DNA of 31,831 bases from an uncultured Candidatus Melainabacteria bacterium (GCA_934747325.1 CAKVGW010000017.1:1-31831), one strand, 5' to 3'; shown: positions 7,070 through 15,852, counted from the stretch's first letter. Made by a program: numbers and translations. The notes: generated from the letters alone by a model not told the origin.

Positions 7070-7909
7070 ATGTTAACAGGACCGTTTTTAGATAGAAATT
7101 GGATGGGGGAAAATAAAAATTATAATGAAGCAAATATAGTAATGCTAGGTTTACCATTTGACGGGACTGTTTCATATCGCCCCGGTTCAAGATTTGCACC
7201 GGAGCAAATTAGGCTTGCCAGCTGGGGGTTAGAAGAGTATTCTCCTTATTTTGATAAACATTTAGAAGATTGCAATTTTCATGATGCAGGAGATTTAGAA
7301 TTTCCACTGGGAAATACTGAAAAATCTTTAGATTTAATAGAAAAAAATGTAAAAGAAATATATTCTGATGGAAAGCGTGTCTTTGGTATTGGTGGGGAGC
7401 ATTTGGTAACTTTGCCTGAAATAAAAGCTGTTTCTAAATTTTATGATAATTTAGCAATTGTTCATTTTGATGCACATACAGATTTAAGAGAAGAGTATTT
7501 AGGAGAACCTCTTTCTCATTCAGCGGTAATCAGGCATTCTGCCGATATAGTCGGTTTTGAAAACCTTAAACAAATAGGAATTCGCTCCGGCATGAAAGAA
7601 GAATTTGAGTTAATGAAAAAACACAATACTCTTATTCATGAGTATTCCGAATTAGATGTTTTCAAGGATAAAAACATCTTTGTTACGGTTGATTTAGATG
7701 TTTTGGATACTTCAATAATGCCCGGAACAGGTACGCCGGAAGTTGGCGGTTTAAATTTCAATGAGCTTGTAGGCTGGTTTAAGTATTTATCAAAATTCAA
7801 TATTGTAGGTGCGGATGTTGTTGAATTGGCACCTGATTATGATGCAAGCGGAGCTTCTACAGCTGTTGCAACAAAAGTTATCAGAGAACTTTTGATGACT
7901 ATGAATTAA
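7070..7909 (+). CDS. speB: agmatinase (ureohydrolase family)
   Basis: 279 aa, normal length for the family. It hydrolyses agmatine to putrescine and urea using a dinuclear Mn centre in the cytoplasm, the second step of the arginine-decarboxylase route to polyamines. Metal-ligand motifs are present in order: GGEHLVT, HFDAHTDLR and DLDVLDTSIMPGTGTPE; the Thr after DVLD replaces the usual Pro. FDGTVSYRPGSRFAPEQIR near the N-terminus is the typical ureohydrolase opening. AAAGGAGAAAATT precedes the ATG. aroE follows after 81 bp but with its own promoter. Other guanidino-substrate ureohydrolases cannot be excluded from sequence alone. Confidence 0.88.
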   Translation: MLTGPFLDRNWMGENKNYNEANIVMLGLPFDGTVSYRPGSRFAPEQIRLASWGLEEYSPYFDKHLEDCNFHDAGDLEFPLGNTEKSLDLIEKNVKEIYSDGKRVFGIGGEHLVTLPEIKAVSKFYDNLAIVHFDAHTDLREEYLGEPLSHSAVIRHSADIVGFENLKQIGIRSGMKEEFELMKKHNTLIHEYSELDVFKDKNIFVTVDLDVLDTSIMPGTGTPEVGGLNFNELVGWFKYLSKFNIVGADVVELAPDYDASGASTAVATKVIRELLMTMN

Positions 7910-7929
7910 GCCTTAGATTCATTCTAAAC

Positions 7930-7959
7930 TTGCAATTCAGCACTTTTCTCGTGTATAAT
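7930..7959 (+). promoter_or_regulatory. aroE promoter
   Basis: TTGCAA (7930-7935), an 18-bp spacer and a consensus TATAAT (7954-7959), 31 nt before the aroE ATG. It probably drives aroE and the ATP-grasp gene. Confidence 0.6.
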
Positions 7960-7990
7960 TAATAAGCACGAAAAAGATGAAGAGGTTTAT

Positions 7991-8833
7991 ATGGTTAAAC
8001 TAGGAATTATTGGTTATCCTTTAGGACACTCCATTTCAGCAGTGATACAAAAGGCAGGACTTGCTAGTATTGGCTTGGACGGTTCTTATGATGTTATGGA
8101 AACTCCACCAGAGGATTTGATTAGCAGAATTAAGTATATTAAGTCAAACGGTTATGATGGTTTTAATGTAACAATTCCTCTAAAAGTTCCGATGTCGTTA
8201 TTTTTAGACGATATTGATGATTATGCAAATATTGCTGGCTGTGTAAATACGGTTAAGGTTGGAGAAAACAAGTCTTTCTTCGGATTTAATACCGATATTT
8301 ACGGATTTAAAAGGGCTATACCGGAAGAAATTAATCTTGAAGATAAAACCGCTAGCATTTTGGGAACTGGCGGAGCTTCCAGAGCAGCAGTTGTCGGGCT
8401 TGCAGAACGTGGAATTGCAAATATAGATTTTTATACGAGAAATATAATTAATTCAAGACAAACACTTGAATATGTTCGTGCAAAATTCCCTGAAATCAAT
8501 TTTAATGTTTACCAAATCCAAAACATAAGGAGTTTGGCAGAGTCTGCTATTGTGGTTAATGCGACCCCAATCGGTATGAAAGGATTTATGGCTGATCAAA
8601 TGCCATTAGAACGTTCTGATTTGGATAAATTAAACCCTCAAACTGTAGTTTATGATATTGTATACAATCCTGTTAAAACAGTTTTAATACAAGAAGCTCA
8701 AAAACGTGGTCTTAAAACTATCGGCGGATTAGATATGTTGATTTATCAAGCGGAACGTGCAATTCAGATTTGGACTGGTAAAAATCCGGATACAAAATTA
8801 ATGAAGATTGCAGCGTTGGAAGCTTTGCAATAG
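7991..8833 (+). CDS. aroE: shikimate dehydrogenase (NADP+)
   Basis: 280 aa. It reduces 3-dehydroshikimate to shikimate with NADPH in aromatic amino-acid and chorismate synthesis. The substrate half carries GYPLGHSIS, NVTIPLK (catalytic Lys) and NTDIYGF (catalytic Asp). The Rossmann half has the glycine-rich GTGGASRAAV and the family motifs VNATPIGM and GLDMLIYQA. The usual HSxSPxxHN segment reads HSISAVIQK here, a modest departure just after the shikimate-binding serines. AAGAGG precedes the ATG. The next gene starts 13 bp after the stop, so the two are co-transcribed. Confidence 0.93.
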   Translation: MVKLGIIGYPLGHSISAVIQKAGLASIGLDGSYDVMETPPEDLISRIKYIKSNGYDGFNVTIPLKVPMSLFLDDIDDYANIAGCVNTVKVGENKSFFGFNTDIYGFKRAIPEEINLEDKTASILGTGGASRAAVVGLAERGIANIDFYTRNIINSRQTLEYVRAKFPEINFNVYQIQNIRSLAESAIVVNATPIGMKGFMADQMPLERSDLDKLNPQTVVYDIVYNPVKTVLIQEAQKRGLKTIGGLDMLIYQAERAIQIWTGKNPDTKLMKIAALEALQ

Positions 8834-8846
8834 GTGAGATTAAAAA

Positions 8847-10013
8847 ATGTTTATATTAGAAAAACCTTATGTTTCTGAATATTTAATAGATACAATCGTA
8901 AAAAACGATTGGACAATTCTTGATAATACAACCATTGAAGAAGTTGATATTGAAGCTGATGATTTGCATTTGATAACTACAGAAAAAGCTAAAAAATATT
9001 ATTTATCTCAAGAGTATCCTTTTATTTACGGGAATTCTGAAAAATCTGCTTCTTGGGTTCTAGAACATTTGCCTGATTCAAAATTGGCAAATTATATTAA
9101 TAATTTAAGAAATAAGGGACATTTTCGAGAACTGCTAAAGGAAATGTATCCTGATTTTTATTTCAAAGTTTACGATGCAGCAGATTTAAAAGATATAGAA
9201 ATAACTGAATTAAGATTTCCTTTTGTAATTAAGCCAATTTGTGGCTATTTAGGTAATTGTGTTCATGTTGTGAACAATGAAAAAGAATGGAAAGAAACAG
9301 TTGATACAATCATAAAAGAAGTCAAGGAAAGTAAAAACAGTTCTTTAAAAGATATGCTTGATACATCTTCATTTATAATTGAAGATTATATAGAAGGTGA
9401 AGAATTTGCAATTGATGCGTATTTCGATAGAAATGGCGAACCTGTAATCTTAAATATTTATCAGCATCCTTATCTTAATTCTAAAGATTTGAGAAATACT
9501 ATTTATTTGATGTCAACAGGTATTATGATTAGGTACATGGCAAAATTTGGGCTGTTGCTTAGAGAATTAGGTAGTTTAGCTGATATAAAAAATGTGCCGA
9601 TTCACATGGAACTTAGAGTTACAAAAGATGATAAATTTATTCCAATTGAAATTTGCCCGTTACGTTTTGCCGCATGGTGTGCATCAGATGTTGCCAAATA
9701 TGCTTGGGGTATAAATGTTTATGAAATGTATTACAAACAAGAACATCCGGATTGGAATTCTATATTGAATGAAGCCGGAAAGGGTGTTTTTTACTTTTCT
9801 ACTGTTGATGTGCCTAAGGGTATGGCAAAAAATAAGATTGAAGGTTTTCAGTACGATAGATATTTGCAAAATTTTTCTAATGTTTTGGAAGTTCGTCGAA
9901 TTGACCCGACTTGTAATCCTTTTGCACTAATGGTATTTGGTCAAACTTATAATAAAGCTGAAGTTTTAAAAATATTATCGTTGAAGGTAAATAGTTATTT
10001 TATAACGAAATAA
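8847..10013 (+). CDS. ATP-grasp domain protein, substrate unknown
   Basis: 388 aa. The middle (about residues 110-300) reads as an ATP-grasp fold: FVIKPICGYLGNCVHVV supplies the ATP-binding Lys and flexible loop, IIEDYIEGEEFAIDAYF is the purine/hinge segment, and HMELRV...FIPIEICPLRFA holds the metal-binding Glu residues. Such enzymes join a carboxylate to an amine or thiol through an acyl-phosphate. No biotin-carboxylase, D-Ala-D-Ala ligase or PurK signature is obvious, so the substrate is open. It follows aroE by 13 bp with its ribosome site (AGGTGAG) overlapping the aroE stop, so co-expression with shikimate metabolism is likely but may be incidental. It ends just before the fold-back element. 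Confidence 0.8.
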   Translation: MFILEKPYVSEYLIDTIVKNDWTILDNTTIEEVDIEADDLHLITTEKAKKYYLSQEYPFIYGNSEKSASWVLEHLPDSKLANYINNLRNKGHFRELLKEMYPDFYFKVYDAADLKDIEITELRFPFVIKPICGYLGNCVHVVNNEKEWKETVDTIIKEVKESKNSSLKDMLDTSSFIIEDYIEGEEFAIDAYFDRNGEPVILNIYQHPYLNSKDLRNTIYLMSTGIMIRYMAKFGLLLRELGSLADIKNVPIHMELRVTKDDKFIPIEICPLRFAAWCASDVAKYAWGINVYEMYYKQEHPDWNSILNEAGKGVFYFSTVDVPKGMAKNKIEGFQYDRYLQNFSNVLEVRRIDPTCNPFALMVFGQTYNKAEVLKILSLKVNSYFITK

Positions 10014-10053
10014 AAAAGTAAGTTGTCTTAATTATGGACGACATTCGGTCATT

Positions 10054-10662
10054 CCCTCTCTTGGGACACTACTGTCCATAATAATTTTCATCAAAAGAAC
10101 GACAATCGCGCCGCGAGCGTGCGTGCAAACATGGAATGTGACTTTGAGGCAAGCTTGTATAGAGAAAATAAAATTTTGTATTTTACTTATGCTTGCCGAC
10201 AAAATATTTACGTGCGTAGCACCGATAGCGAGCGTGAGAGTGCAAGCTCTGCTTGCTACATCCATTTGAACCACGCTCGTAAGAGCGTAGGAAGCGGTAG
10301 CGTGTTTTCTCTTTCTTTTCGTTCTTTTCTTTCTCTTTTTATCGCAAAAAAAGAGAAAGAAAAGGACATTTAAAAAACTTTTTATTTTAAAATAATTCTT
10401 ACTTTTTCTTCTTTGAAAAAGCAAGAAGAAAAAGTAAGCAAAAAGAAGAAACTTTCATTGTTTTCTACGCTCTTACGAGCGTTGAACAAAATGGATGTAG
10501 CGGGTGAACCCGCACTTTCACGCTCGCTAAAAAACGCTCGCGGCGCGAATGGCGTTCATTTTAAGTTTTGACTCAATGTTTACAACATAGCTATATTGAT
10601 TTTATTCTATTTTAGAGAGTTTTCTAAAAATTATCTTGGACAGTAGTGCCAAGGGAGAGGGG
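10054..10662. mobile_element. ~610-bp nested inverted-repeat (fold-back, MITE-like) element
   Basis: Four pairs of inverted arms nest in order. Outer arms 10054-10089 and 10626-10662 (CCCTCTC..TTGG.ACTACTGTCC and its complement). Next 10107-10120 / 10534-10547 (CGCGCCGCGAGCGT, perfect). Next 10225-10243 / 10511-10529 (TAGCGAGCGTGARAGTGC). Next 10255-10290 / 10465-10501 (GCTACATCCATTT...GCTCGTAAGAGCGTAG). The centre has two more hairpins, about 10322-10366 and 10400-10440. No transposase lies inside. GC-rich patches contrast with the AT-rich surroundings. The structure is visible directly; calling it mobile is inference. Confidence 0.6.
10400..10438. repeat. 16-bp perfect hairpin at the fold-back centre
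   Basis: CTTACTTTTTCTTCTT pairs with AAGAAGAAAAAGTAAG around a short loop, near the symmetry centre of the element. A neighbouring pyrimidine-rich hairpin (about 10322-10366) pairs TTCTTTCTCTTTTT with AAAAAGAGAAAGAA. Confidence 0.7.
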
Positions 10663-10811
10663 ATTTTCGGTAGGTCGTAAGCCCGTAAGAGCTAAAAACA
10701 AGGGAATGACTTGAAAAATCCGTGAAAATTTGTAGTTATTGGAATGTTATGCTCACCCGAATAATCCAAGACATGGCTAGGATGAGGTGAAAAGCTTTTT
10801 GTTAATGGAAA

Positions 10812-10845
10812 TAAAAAAAAAGAGGATTTCAAATCCTCTTTTTAT
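10812..10845 (-). terminator. terminator of the serpin-like gene
   Basis: AAAAAGAGGATTT / AAATCCTCTTTTT hairpin (10815-10842) with a short loop, about 15 bp beyond the stop at 10858, followed by T-rich sequence on the minus strand. Confidence 0.75.
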
Positions 10846-10857
10846 GTGTTAATTTCT

Positions 10858-11868
10858 TTACTGAAAGTTTTCAATATTATGAACTCTCAAGGCGAAATAA
10901 GGTTTTTCTTTTCCTTTTTCTTTTAAGAATAATACAAACGTATCATTAAAATTAAAGAATCTTGGTTCAAACTGAGGCTCTAAAGACATTTTCATAATTG
11001 TCATAGCAGCTTCACTTTTTAATTTTACACCGGTATTATCCATTTCAAACTTAACTGTTTCCATCGCTTGGTCAATCATTAAGTTTGTACCTTTGATTCT
11101 TTTTCCGCAAATTTCGTCAAATGATTTTTCCTCAAAGAATTTTAAATTAGGAACTTTTAATTCGTCTGCGTTTCTAAAAATTTTATCTCCTTTATACGCA
11201 TTTTGTTTTTTAAGCATATCAGAATAAATATAATTAAAAGTTTTTGTATTAGGTGTTTTATACAAGTAAACTTCATCTTTTCCAACAGTATCCAAAACAA
11301 CTGCAAAATCAGAAGGAGTGTTGTAAAAAAGAACTTTTACATTTTTATCTAAACCTTCATCAGATTTGCTGTTTATACCAAAAAATTCTGTGTTTTTTCC
11401 TCTAAAATCAGATTGTCCAAGCTTGTCAAAAGCAGACAAAAATTGGAAATCTTTCTTTAACATTGCATAAACAATGAATCTATCTTTAGAAGGTGTTAAA
11501 TCCAACTTCTCTAACAAATCGCTTGATTCTTGAAATCTCTTTTTAATAGCTTTTACGATTGTTTTCTTTGTGTTTTTTTGAATTTTACCAACATAACGAT
11601 AGTAACAGTTTTCGCTAAGTTCATTTACGGTAAAATCCTGTTTGTTAAGTTCATTAACGATTTCAGGAGTACCTTCCGGAAACTTAACTATTGAATGTGC
11701 GATTTTATCCATAAAGTCATTCCAAACGATTTGGAATGTTCCAACCCACACTCTATCTTGTACGTTTGTTTTACTCTGCATTGTAGGTAAAACTTCAATG
11801 TTTGCGGCATTCGCCTGTTGTCCGAACAACAATAATGTTGTTAATAAAGTAATAATTAATTTTTTCAT
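10858..11868 (-). CDS. secreted serpin-like protein
   Basis: 336 aa. Residues 1-21 (MKKLIITLLTTLLLFGQQANA) are a classical Sec signal peptide, so the mature protein is periplasmic or secreted. The C-terminus resembles the serpin fold: a hinge-like GVKLKSEAAMTI (about 280-291), a short variable stretch where a reactive loop would lie (about 292-302), then PRFFNFNDTFVLFLKE...PYFALRVHNI, which matches the serpin pattern of Phe-rich strand, FLF and a G/A-R-V-x-N/H end. The mid-region FAVVLDTVGKDEVYLYKT also fits a serpin beta-strand. If it is a serpin it would trap serine or cysteine proteases; whether it is inhibitory cannot be told. There is no Shine-Dalgarno site, and the -10 box lies 9 nt before the ATG. 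It follows mutS2 in the same direction. Confidence 0.6.
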   Translation of the reverse strand: MKKLIITLLTTLLLFGQQANAANIEVLPTMQSKTNVQDRVWVGTFQIVWNDFMDKIAHSIVKFPEGTPEIVNELNKQDFTVNELSENCYYRYVGKIQKNTKKTIVKAIKKRFQESSDLLEKLDLTPSKDRFIVYAMLKKDFQFLSAFDKLGQSDFRGKNTEFFGINSKSDEGLDKNVKVLFYNTPSDFAVVLDTVGKDEVYLYKTPNTKTFNYIYSDMLKKQNAYKGDKIFRNADELKVPNLKFFEEKSFDEICGKRIKGTNLMIDQAMETVKFEMDNTGVKLKSEAAMTIMKMSLEPQFEPRFFNFNDTFVLFLKEKGKEKPYFALRVHNIENFQ

Positions 11869-11877
11869 AGCAAAGAT

Positions 11878-11906
11878 ATTTTAGCAAGAAAAAATTAATT
11901 GTACAA
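11878..11906 (-). promoter_or_regulatory. promoter of the serpin-like gene (leaderless geometry)
   Basis: TTGTAC (11901-11906), 17-bp spacer, TAAAAT (11878-11883), then exactly 9 nt to the ATG at 11868. Transcription would begin at or within 2-3 nt of the start codon, giving a leaderless mRNA. This agrees with the absence of a ribosome-binding site. Confidence 0.6.
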
Positions 11907-11911
11907 CCAAA

Positions 11912-14278
11912 TTATTTAATATCAACTACGCTTACGCCGTCGCCGCCTTCAGTATCTTCGCCGACTCTGAATTTAGCAACATAAGGTGAAGTTGAAAGAA
12001 AATCTCTTACTGCGCTTTTTAGTGCGCCCGTTCCATGTCCGTGAATAATATAAACCGGAGAAAGATTTGCCAAGCTTGCTTTATCCAAGTAAACTTCCAA
12101 ATTATCCAAAGCTTCTTCAACTCTTTCACCACGTAAATCCAATTCATTAGATACATCCAAACGCCTTACGGAGAATGTAGTATCTTTCTTTAGTGCGCCC
12201 AACGGTAAATGAACTTTTTTTGCTAATTGAGGATTATAAACTGCAAGTTTATTTTTCTTAACCTTGGTTTTAATCATTCCCATTTGAATATACAAAGCGT
12301 CGTTTTTATCAGGCAAAGAAAGTACTGTAACTTGTTGATTTAAGTCCTTAATCATCACCTTGTCATTAACTTGAACCTTTGTCCAATCAAGTTCTAAATA
12401 CTGTTCTTTTTCTTCTAATTCGTGCATTCCCGAACGGAAACTTTGTTCAATCAGCGCCAAACGCTCATAAGAACGACGCGCAATTTTTTCGGATTTTTCA
12501 CGTCTTAATTCTGTTAAAATTTCTTTGATTTCAGCCTTAGCATCATCAAGCTGACCTTCAAATTTATCTTTAATAATTTTCAAAGACTTTTTCTTTTCTT
12601 TTTTATGCACAGAAAGTTCTTTTTCATAATGTTTTTTTAATTCGTCAGCTTCTGCATTTTTTGATTCAGCTTCCTTAAGATTTGTATCTAACCTTTGCTG
12701 AGTATCTTGAAGTCTTTCTACAACAAGGCTGGATGTATCACGCTGCGTAATCAAAAGTTCTTTTGCTTCCCAAACCAAATTTTCAGGCAAACCCAAATTC
12801 GAAGCAATCGAAATCGCATTGCTTAACCCAGGTATACCGATTATCAATTTATAAGTTGGTGACAAAGATTCAGTATCAAATTCAACACTCGCATTTTTAA
12901 AATACGGGTCTGTATATTCTAAAGTTTTTAATTCTCCGTAGTGAGTTGTTATAATTGATTGAGCGTGACGTTTTGCAAACTCTTTCATTATAATTTCTGC
13001 CAAAGTTGCGCCTTCCTGAGGGTCTGTACCTGCACAAAGTTCATCAATCAAAATAAATGTTTCAGAATCTGCATTTTCTAAAATATCAATTACGTTTTTC
13101 ATGTGAGATGAAAAAGTTGATAAATTTTGTAAAATACTTTGTTCATCTCCTATATCAGCCAAAACTTTTTCAAACGGATAAATATGAGCTTCTGCGCAAG
13201 GCAAAAATAAACCCGACTTCATCATTAAAATAAACAAGCCGACGGTTTTCAATGCGACAGTTTTACCGCCAGTATTAGAACCTGTGATAACAACAGATTT
13301 ATAAGTTTCGCCAATCTCGAAATCATTTTCAACGATTTTTTCAACGTGACCAATTAAAAGCGGATGGCGCATTAAATCAATCTTAATTTTTCTATCAACA
13401 TTAACTTCAGGTTCAATTGCTTGAATCTTAACAGCATATCTTGCTTTTGCAAAATGAAAATCTATTTGAGCAAGTAAATTTTCGGTATTAATCAAGCTAT
13501 TCATTTCTTTGCGAACTTCATTGCTTAATGCTGTTAATATTCTGATAATTTCTGCATAAATTTTTGATTTAATTTCTCTTATTTTATTGTTTATCGGAAC
13601 AATCTGCGCAGGTTCAATATAAAATGTTTTATTAGTCGCCGAAACATCATGAACAATTCCGCCCACTTTACTTTTAGACGAAGCTTTTACCTGAAAAACA
13701 ATTCTGTCATCTCTTAGAGTATAAATGTTTTCTTGTAAATGTTTTTGGAATTCAGGCGAATTCATCAACTCTTGAACGCGTTGTTTTAAGTTGCTTTCTG
13801 TATCTCTTAATGAAGCGTAAAGTCCCTTTAAATCAGGATTGGCGTTCTGTTTTACCGTATAATTATCATCAAAAGTATCAAGAATTTTATCTTCAAGTTC
13901 TTTATTTGAATACAAATCGTTTGTCAGTGCGTGCATTGTTGCATCAAACGGAAGATTTTCTTTCAAAAAATTTCTGACAATCCTTGATGTTCGCATTGTT
14001 TTTGCAATATCAACAAGTTCTTCTTCTACAAAATACTCGTTACGTTCCCTTAATATTTTGAAATTCTGAACTTTATCAATTGGAATATCACGAGCTAAAT
14101 CCAAAACATCTTTAGCTTCACGAGTCAATACAATTTGAGCCTGAATGTCGTCAGATTTTACAAACGGAGTCAAATCTAAGCAAAGCTTTTTTGATTGTTC
14201 TGTTTTTGCAAACTTCGATAATTCGGCTAAAATTTTATCATACTCTAGTGATTTTTGTGATTTTTGGATAATACTCAT
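11912..14278 (-). CDS. mutS2: endonuclease MutS2
   Basis: 788 aa from the chosen start, typical for MutS2. It is a MutS-like dimeric ATPase with a C-terminal Smr nuclease, reported to suppress homologous recombination and, in Bacillus, to act on collided ribosomes. Visible parts: core/clamp helices in the first 320 residues, Walker A GSNTGGKT, Walker B FILIDELCAGTDP, long coiled coil (about 510-630), and the Smr domain with DLRG and HGHGTGALK near the end. The N-terminal mismatch-recognition domain of MutS is absent, as expected. I take the ATG at 14278 because the product then begins just before the conserved LEYDKI block. A TATAAT lies 9 nt upstream and no ribosome site is seen. The serpin-like gene starts 43 bp downstream with its own promoter. 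Confidence 0.95.
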   Translation of the reverse strand: MSIIQKSQKSLEYDKILAELSKFAKTEQSKKLCLDLTPFVKSDDIQAQIVLTREAKDVLDLARDIPIDKVQNFKILRERNEYFVEEELVDIAKTMRTSRIVRNFLKENLPFDATMHALTNDLYSNKELEDKILDTFDDNYTVKQNANPDLKGLYASLRDTESNLKQRVQELMNSPEFQKHLQENIYTLRDDRIVFQVKASSKSKVGGIVHDVSATNKTFYIEPAQIVPINNKIREIKSKIYAEIIRILTALSNEVRKEMNSLINTENLLAQIDFHFAKARYAVKIQAIEPEVNVDRKIKIDLMRHPLLIGHVEKIVENDFEIGETYKSVVITGSNTGGKTVALKTVGLFILMMKSGLFLPCAEAHIYPFEKVLADIGDEQSILQNLSTFSSHMKNVIDILENADSETFILIDELCAGTDPQEGATLAEIIMKEFAKRHAQSIITTHYGELKTLEYTDPYFKNASVEFDTESLSPTYKLIIGIPGLSNAISIASNLGLPENLVWEAKELLITQRDTSSLVVERLQDTQQRLDTNLKEAESKNAEADELKKHYEKELSVHKKEKKKSLKIIKDKFEGQLDDAKAEIKEILTELRREKSEKIARRSYERLALIEQSFRSGMHELEEKEQYLELDWTKVQVNDKVMIKDLNQQVTVLSLPDKNDALYIQMGMIKTKVKKNKLAVYNPQLAKKVHLPLGALKKDTTFSVRRLDVSNELDLRGERVEEALDNLEVYLDKASLANLSPVYIIHGHGTGALKSAVRDFLSTSPYVAKFRVGEDTEGGDGVSVVDIK

Positions 14279-14287
14279 TATAGAAGA

Positions 14288-14315
14288 ATTATAAATTATA
14301 AAAATTTTTCTGCAA
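14288..14315 (-). promoter_or_regulatory. mutS2 promoter (leaderless geometry)
   Basis: TTGCAG (14310-14315), 16-bp spacer, perfect TATAAT (14288-14293) and 9 nt to the ATG at 14278. The spacing equals that of the next gene downstream and predicts a leaderless mRNA. An overlapping second TATAAT a few bases upstream makes the exact -10 uncertain. Confidence 0.55.
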
Positions 14316-14390
14316 GTTTTCATAAATTATTTTTTTGCTAACAGCTATCACGTCCTTATATAAGGATTTTTTAAATAATTTTATTAACAA

Positions 14391-14427
14391 AAAGAGTGGG
14401 CTTGGCATTCTGCCAAGCCCACTCTTT
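14391..14427 (-). terminator. pgi terminator
   Basis: AAAGAGTGGGCTTGGCA / TGCCAAGCCCACTCTTT, a 17-bp perfect stem with a 3-nt loop starting 20 bp after the pgi stop. It is one of the strongest hairpins in the window and isolates pgi from mutS2. Confidence 0.85.
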
Positions 14428-14447
14428 AATTTTTTCAAATCTCAAAA

Positions 14448-15746
14448 CTATGAAATTCTGCCTGGAACAACAACTCCACCTTTCAAATTCTTTTTGTAGA
14501 ATTCTACGTGTGGTTGAAGTACGCTGTCTAGAACTTCAGGAAGTTGTTTGTTTTGCATAACTGCTTCAACAATTTCTTGGTAGCAAGTTGCAAATGCTCT
14601 TAATTGAGTTACTGCACCTGCTGCTTCTGGAGTTAAGCCAAGAGAGTTTGTTTCAACATATTCTTTAAAGAATGCGCCAGTTGATTCATAAGACTTAGTC
14701 AAAGCACCGATATAAGCTTCAGCATTTTCAGCGCAAACGCCGTTATCAACAGGAACTGTTAGCGCGAAAACTAACTTGTTTGCAGGGTTAAAGTGTGCTT
14801 CTGCAGAGTGGTGCATAGCATCAGGAACTTTTGCAATTTGTTTCAAAGTATCTTTAACAGATTCATTTTGCATTTGAGCATGCCAGTAAACTGTATTTTC
14901 AAACATTGAACCCATATATTGGTGAACAGATGCTGCAATGCCGTTAAGTTTAGCATCAGCCCAGAAAATACCTTCTTTTAATGCGTCGTTAATTTCTAAA
15001 TCAGCTGATAGTGATTGAGAAGAAATTTCTTGTGCAGAACGTAACATTGATGCCATATCTTCTTTCTTCATTCCAGCAAAAGCAAGTGTGAATAAAGCGT
15101 GATCATCAAATGCTGAAAATCTTCCGCCAACATCATCATGAATGTATAAATCGCCTAACCAACCGCTTTCGATAGAACTTCTTCTAAGTTCACTTTTTTC
15201 AGCATTTTTATCTGTAACAGCGATAAAGTGTTTAGCTGCTGATTTTTTAGCTTCTTCTTCTGATTGACCTTTAGCCATATAAGCATCTTCTAACATTTTT
15301 TTAATTCTCAAGAAACCGTCTTTAGTTTCAAATGTTGAGCCTGATTTAGATGCAATTAGGTAGTTTGAGGATAAAACATCATTGCCTAATTTGTGCAAAA
15401 ATCTTGCAAAACTGATAGAATCAACATCTGAATAGAAGAAGATTGAATCAGAATTGATATTCAAGCCGTTAATACCAAGCATGTGTTCTACAGTGTGTTT
15501 AGAACCGCCGATACCCATAACGCTAAGTTTTTCAACGCCTGTTTGAGCTTTCAACTTTGAAGCTAAAGAATAGATATCATCTAATCTTTTTAATTGTTCT
15601 TGTGGTAAGTTTACCCAGTTTAAGAATTTACCTTCTTTGTTTGCACGAGAAGAAAATTCGCTTACAAATTCAGATGTCTTAGATGAATATTTTGAAAAAT
15701 CTACACCTGAAAAAACTGTTCTTAATGATGAATTTTTAGTTAACAT
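14448..15746 (-). CDS. pgi: glucose-6-phosphate isomerase
   Basis: 432 aa, close to the shorter bacterial type (about 450 aa) rather than the enterobacterial 549. It interconverts glucose-6-phosphate and fructose-6-phosphate in glycolysis and gluconeogenesis. Sugar-isomerase signatures: VMGIGGSKHTVEHML, SKSGSTFETKDGFLRI (phosphate-binding SGST loop) and GGRFSAFDDHALFTLAFAGM. AAAGGAGAGTTAAT precedes the ATG. It is transcribed divergently from rplJ and ends at a strong hairpin, so it is probably monocistronic. Confidence 0.93.
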   Translation of the reverse strand: MLTKNSSLRTVFSGVDFSKYSSKTSEFVSEFSSRANKEGKFLNWVNLPQEQLKRLDDIYSLASKLKAQTGVEKLSVMGIGGSKHTVEHMLGINGLNINSDSIFFYSDVDSISFARFLHKLGNDVLSSNYLIASKSGSTFETKDGFLRIKKMLEDAYMAKGQSEEEAKKSAAKHFIAVTDKNAEKSELRRSSIESGWLGDLYIHDDVGGRFSAFDDHALFTLAFAGMKKEDMASMLRSAQEISSQSLSADLEINDALKEGIFWADAKLNGIAASVHQYMGSMFENTVYWHAQMQNESVKDTLKQIAKVPDAMHHSAEAHFNPANKLVFALTVPVDNGVCAENAEAYIGALTKSYESTGAFFKEYVETNSLGLTPEAAGAVTQLRAFATCYQEIVEAVMQNKQLPEVLDSVLQPHVEFYKKNLKGGVVVPGRIS

Positions 15747-15852
15747 ATTAACTCTCCTTTTTTCGATTAATTATATAATATCATGAAGAAAAATTTAGCC
15801 AAAAATCTTTAAAAATAGATGATGTTAAACTTTACCATTCTTAACAATCCTG

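Larger units (their letters stand above)
10014..10857. other. 844-bp gene-free region holding a fold-back element
   Basis: No credible gene. Open frames here (for example 10032-10424 minus and 10119-10373 plus) are formed by inverted-repeat DNA, lack ribosome sites and have low-complexity products. Most of the region is the inverted-repeat structure annotated separately. 10663-10790 has no recognisable feature. 10810-10845 carries the terminator of the next gene. Confidence 0.7.

Noticed and set aside
10032..10424. Open reading frames of 130 aa (minus) and 84 aa (10119-10373, plus) in the fold-back region
   Set aside because: They are formed by inverted-repeat and polypurine DNA, have no ribosome site and encode low-complexity sequence.
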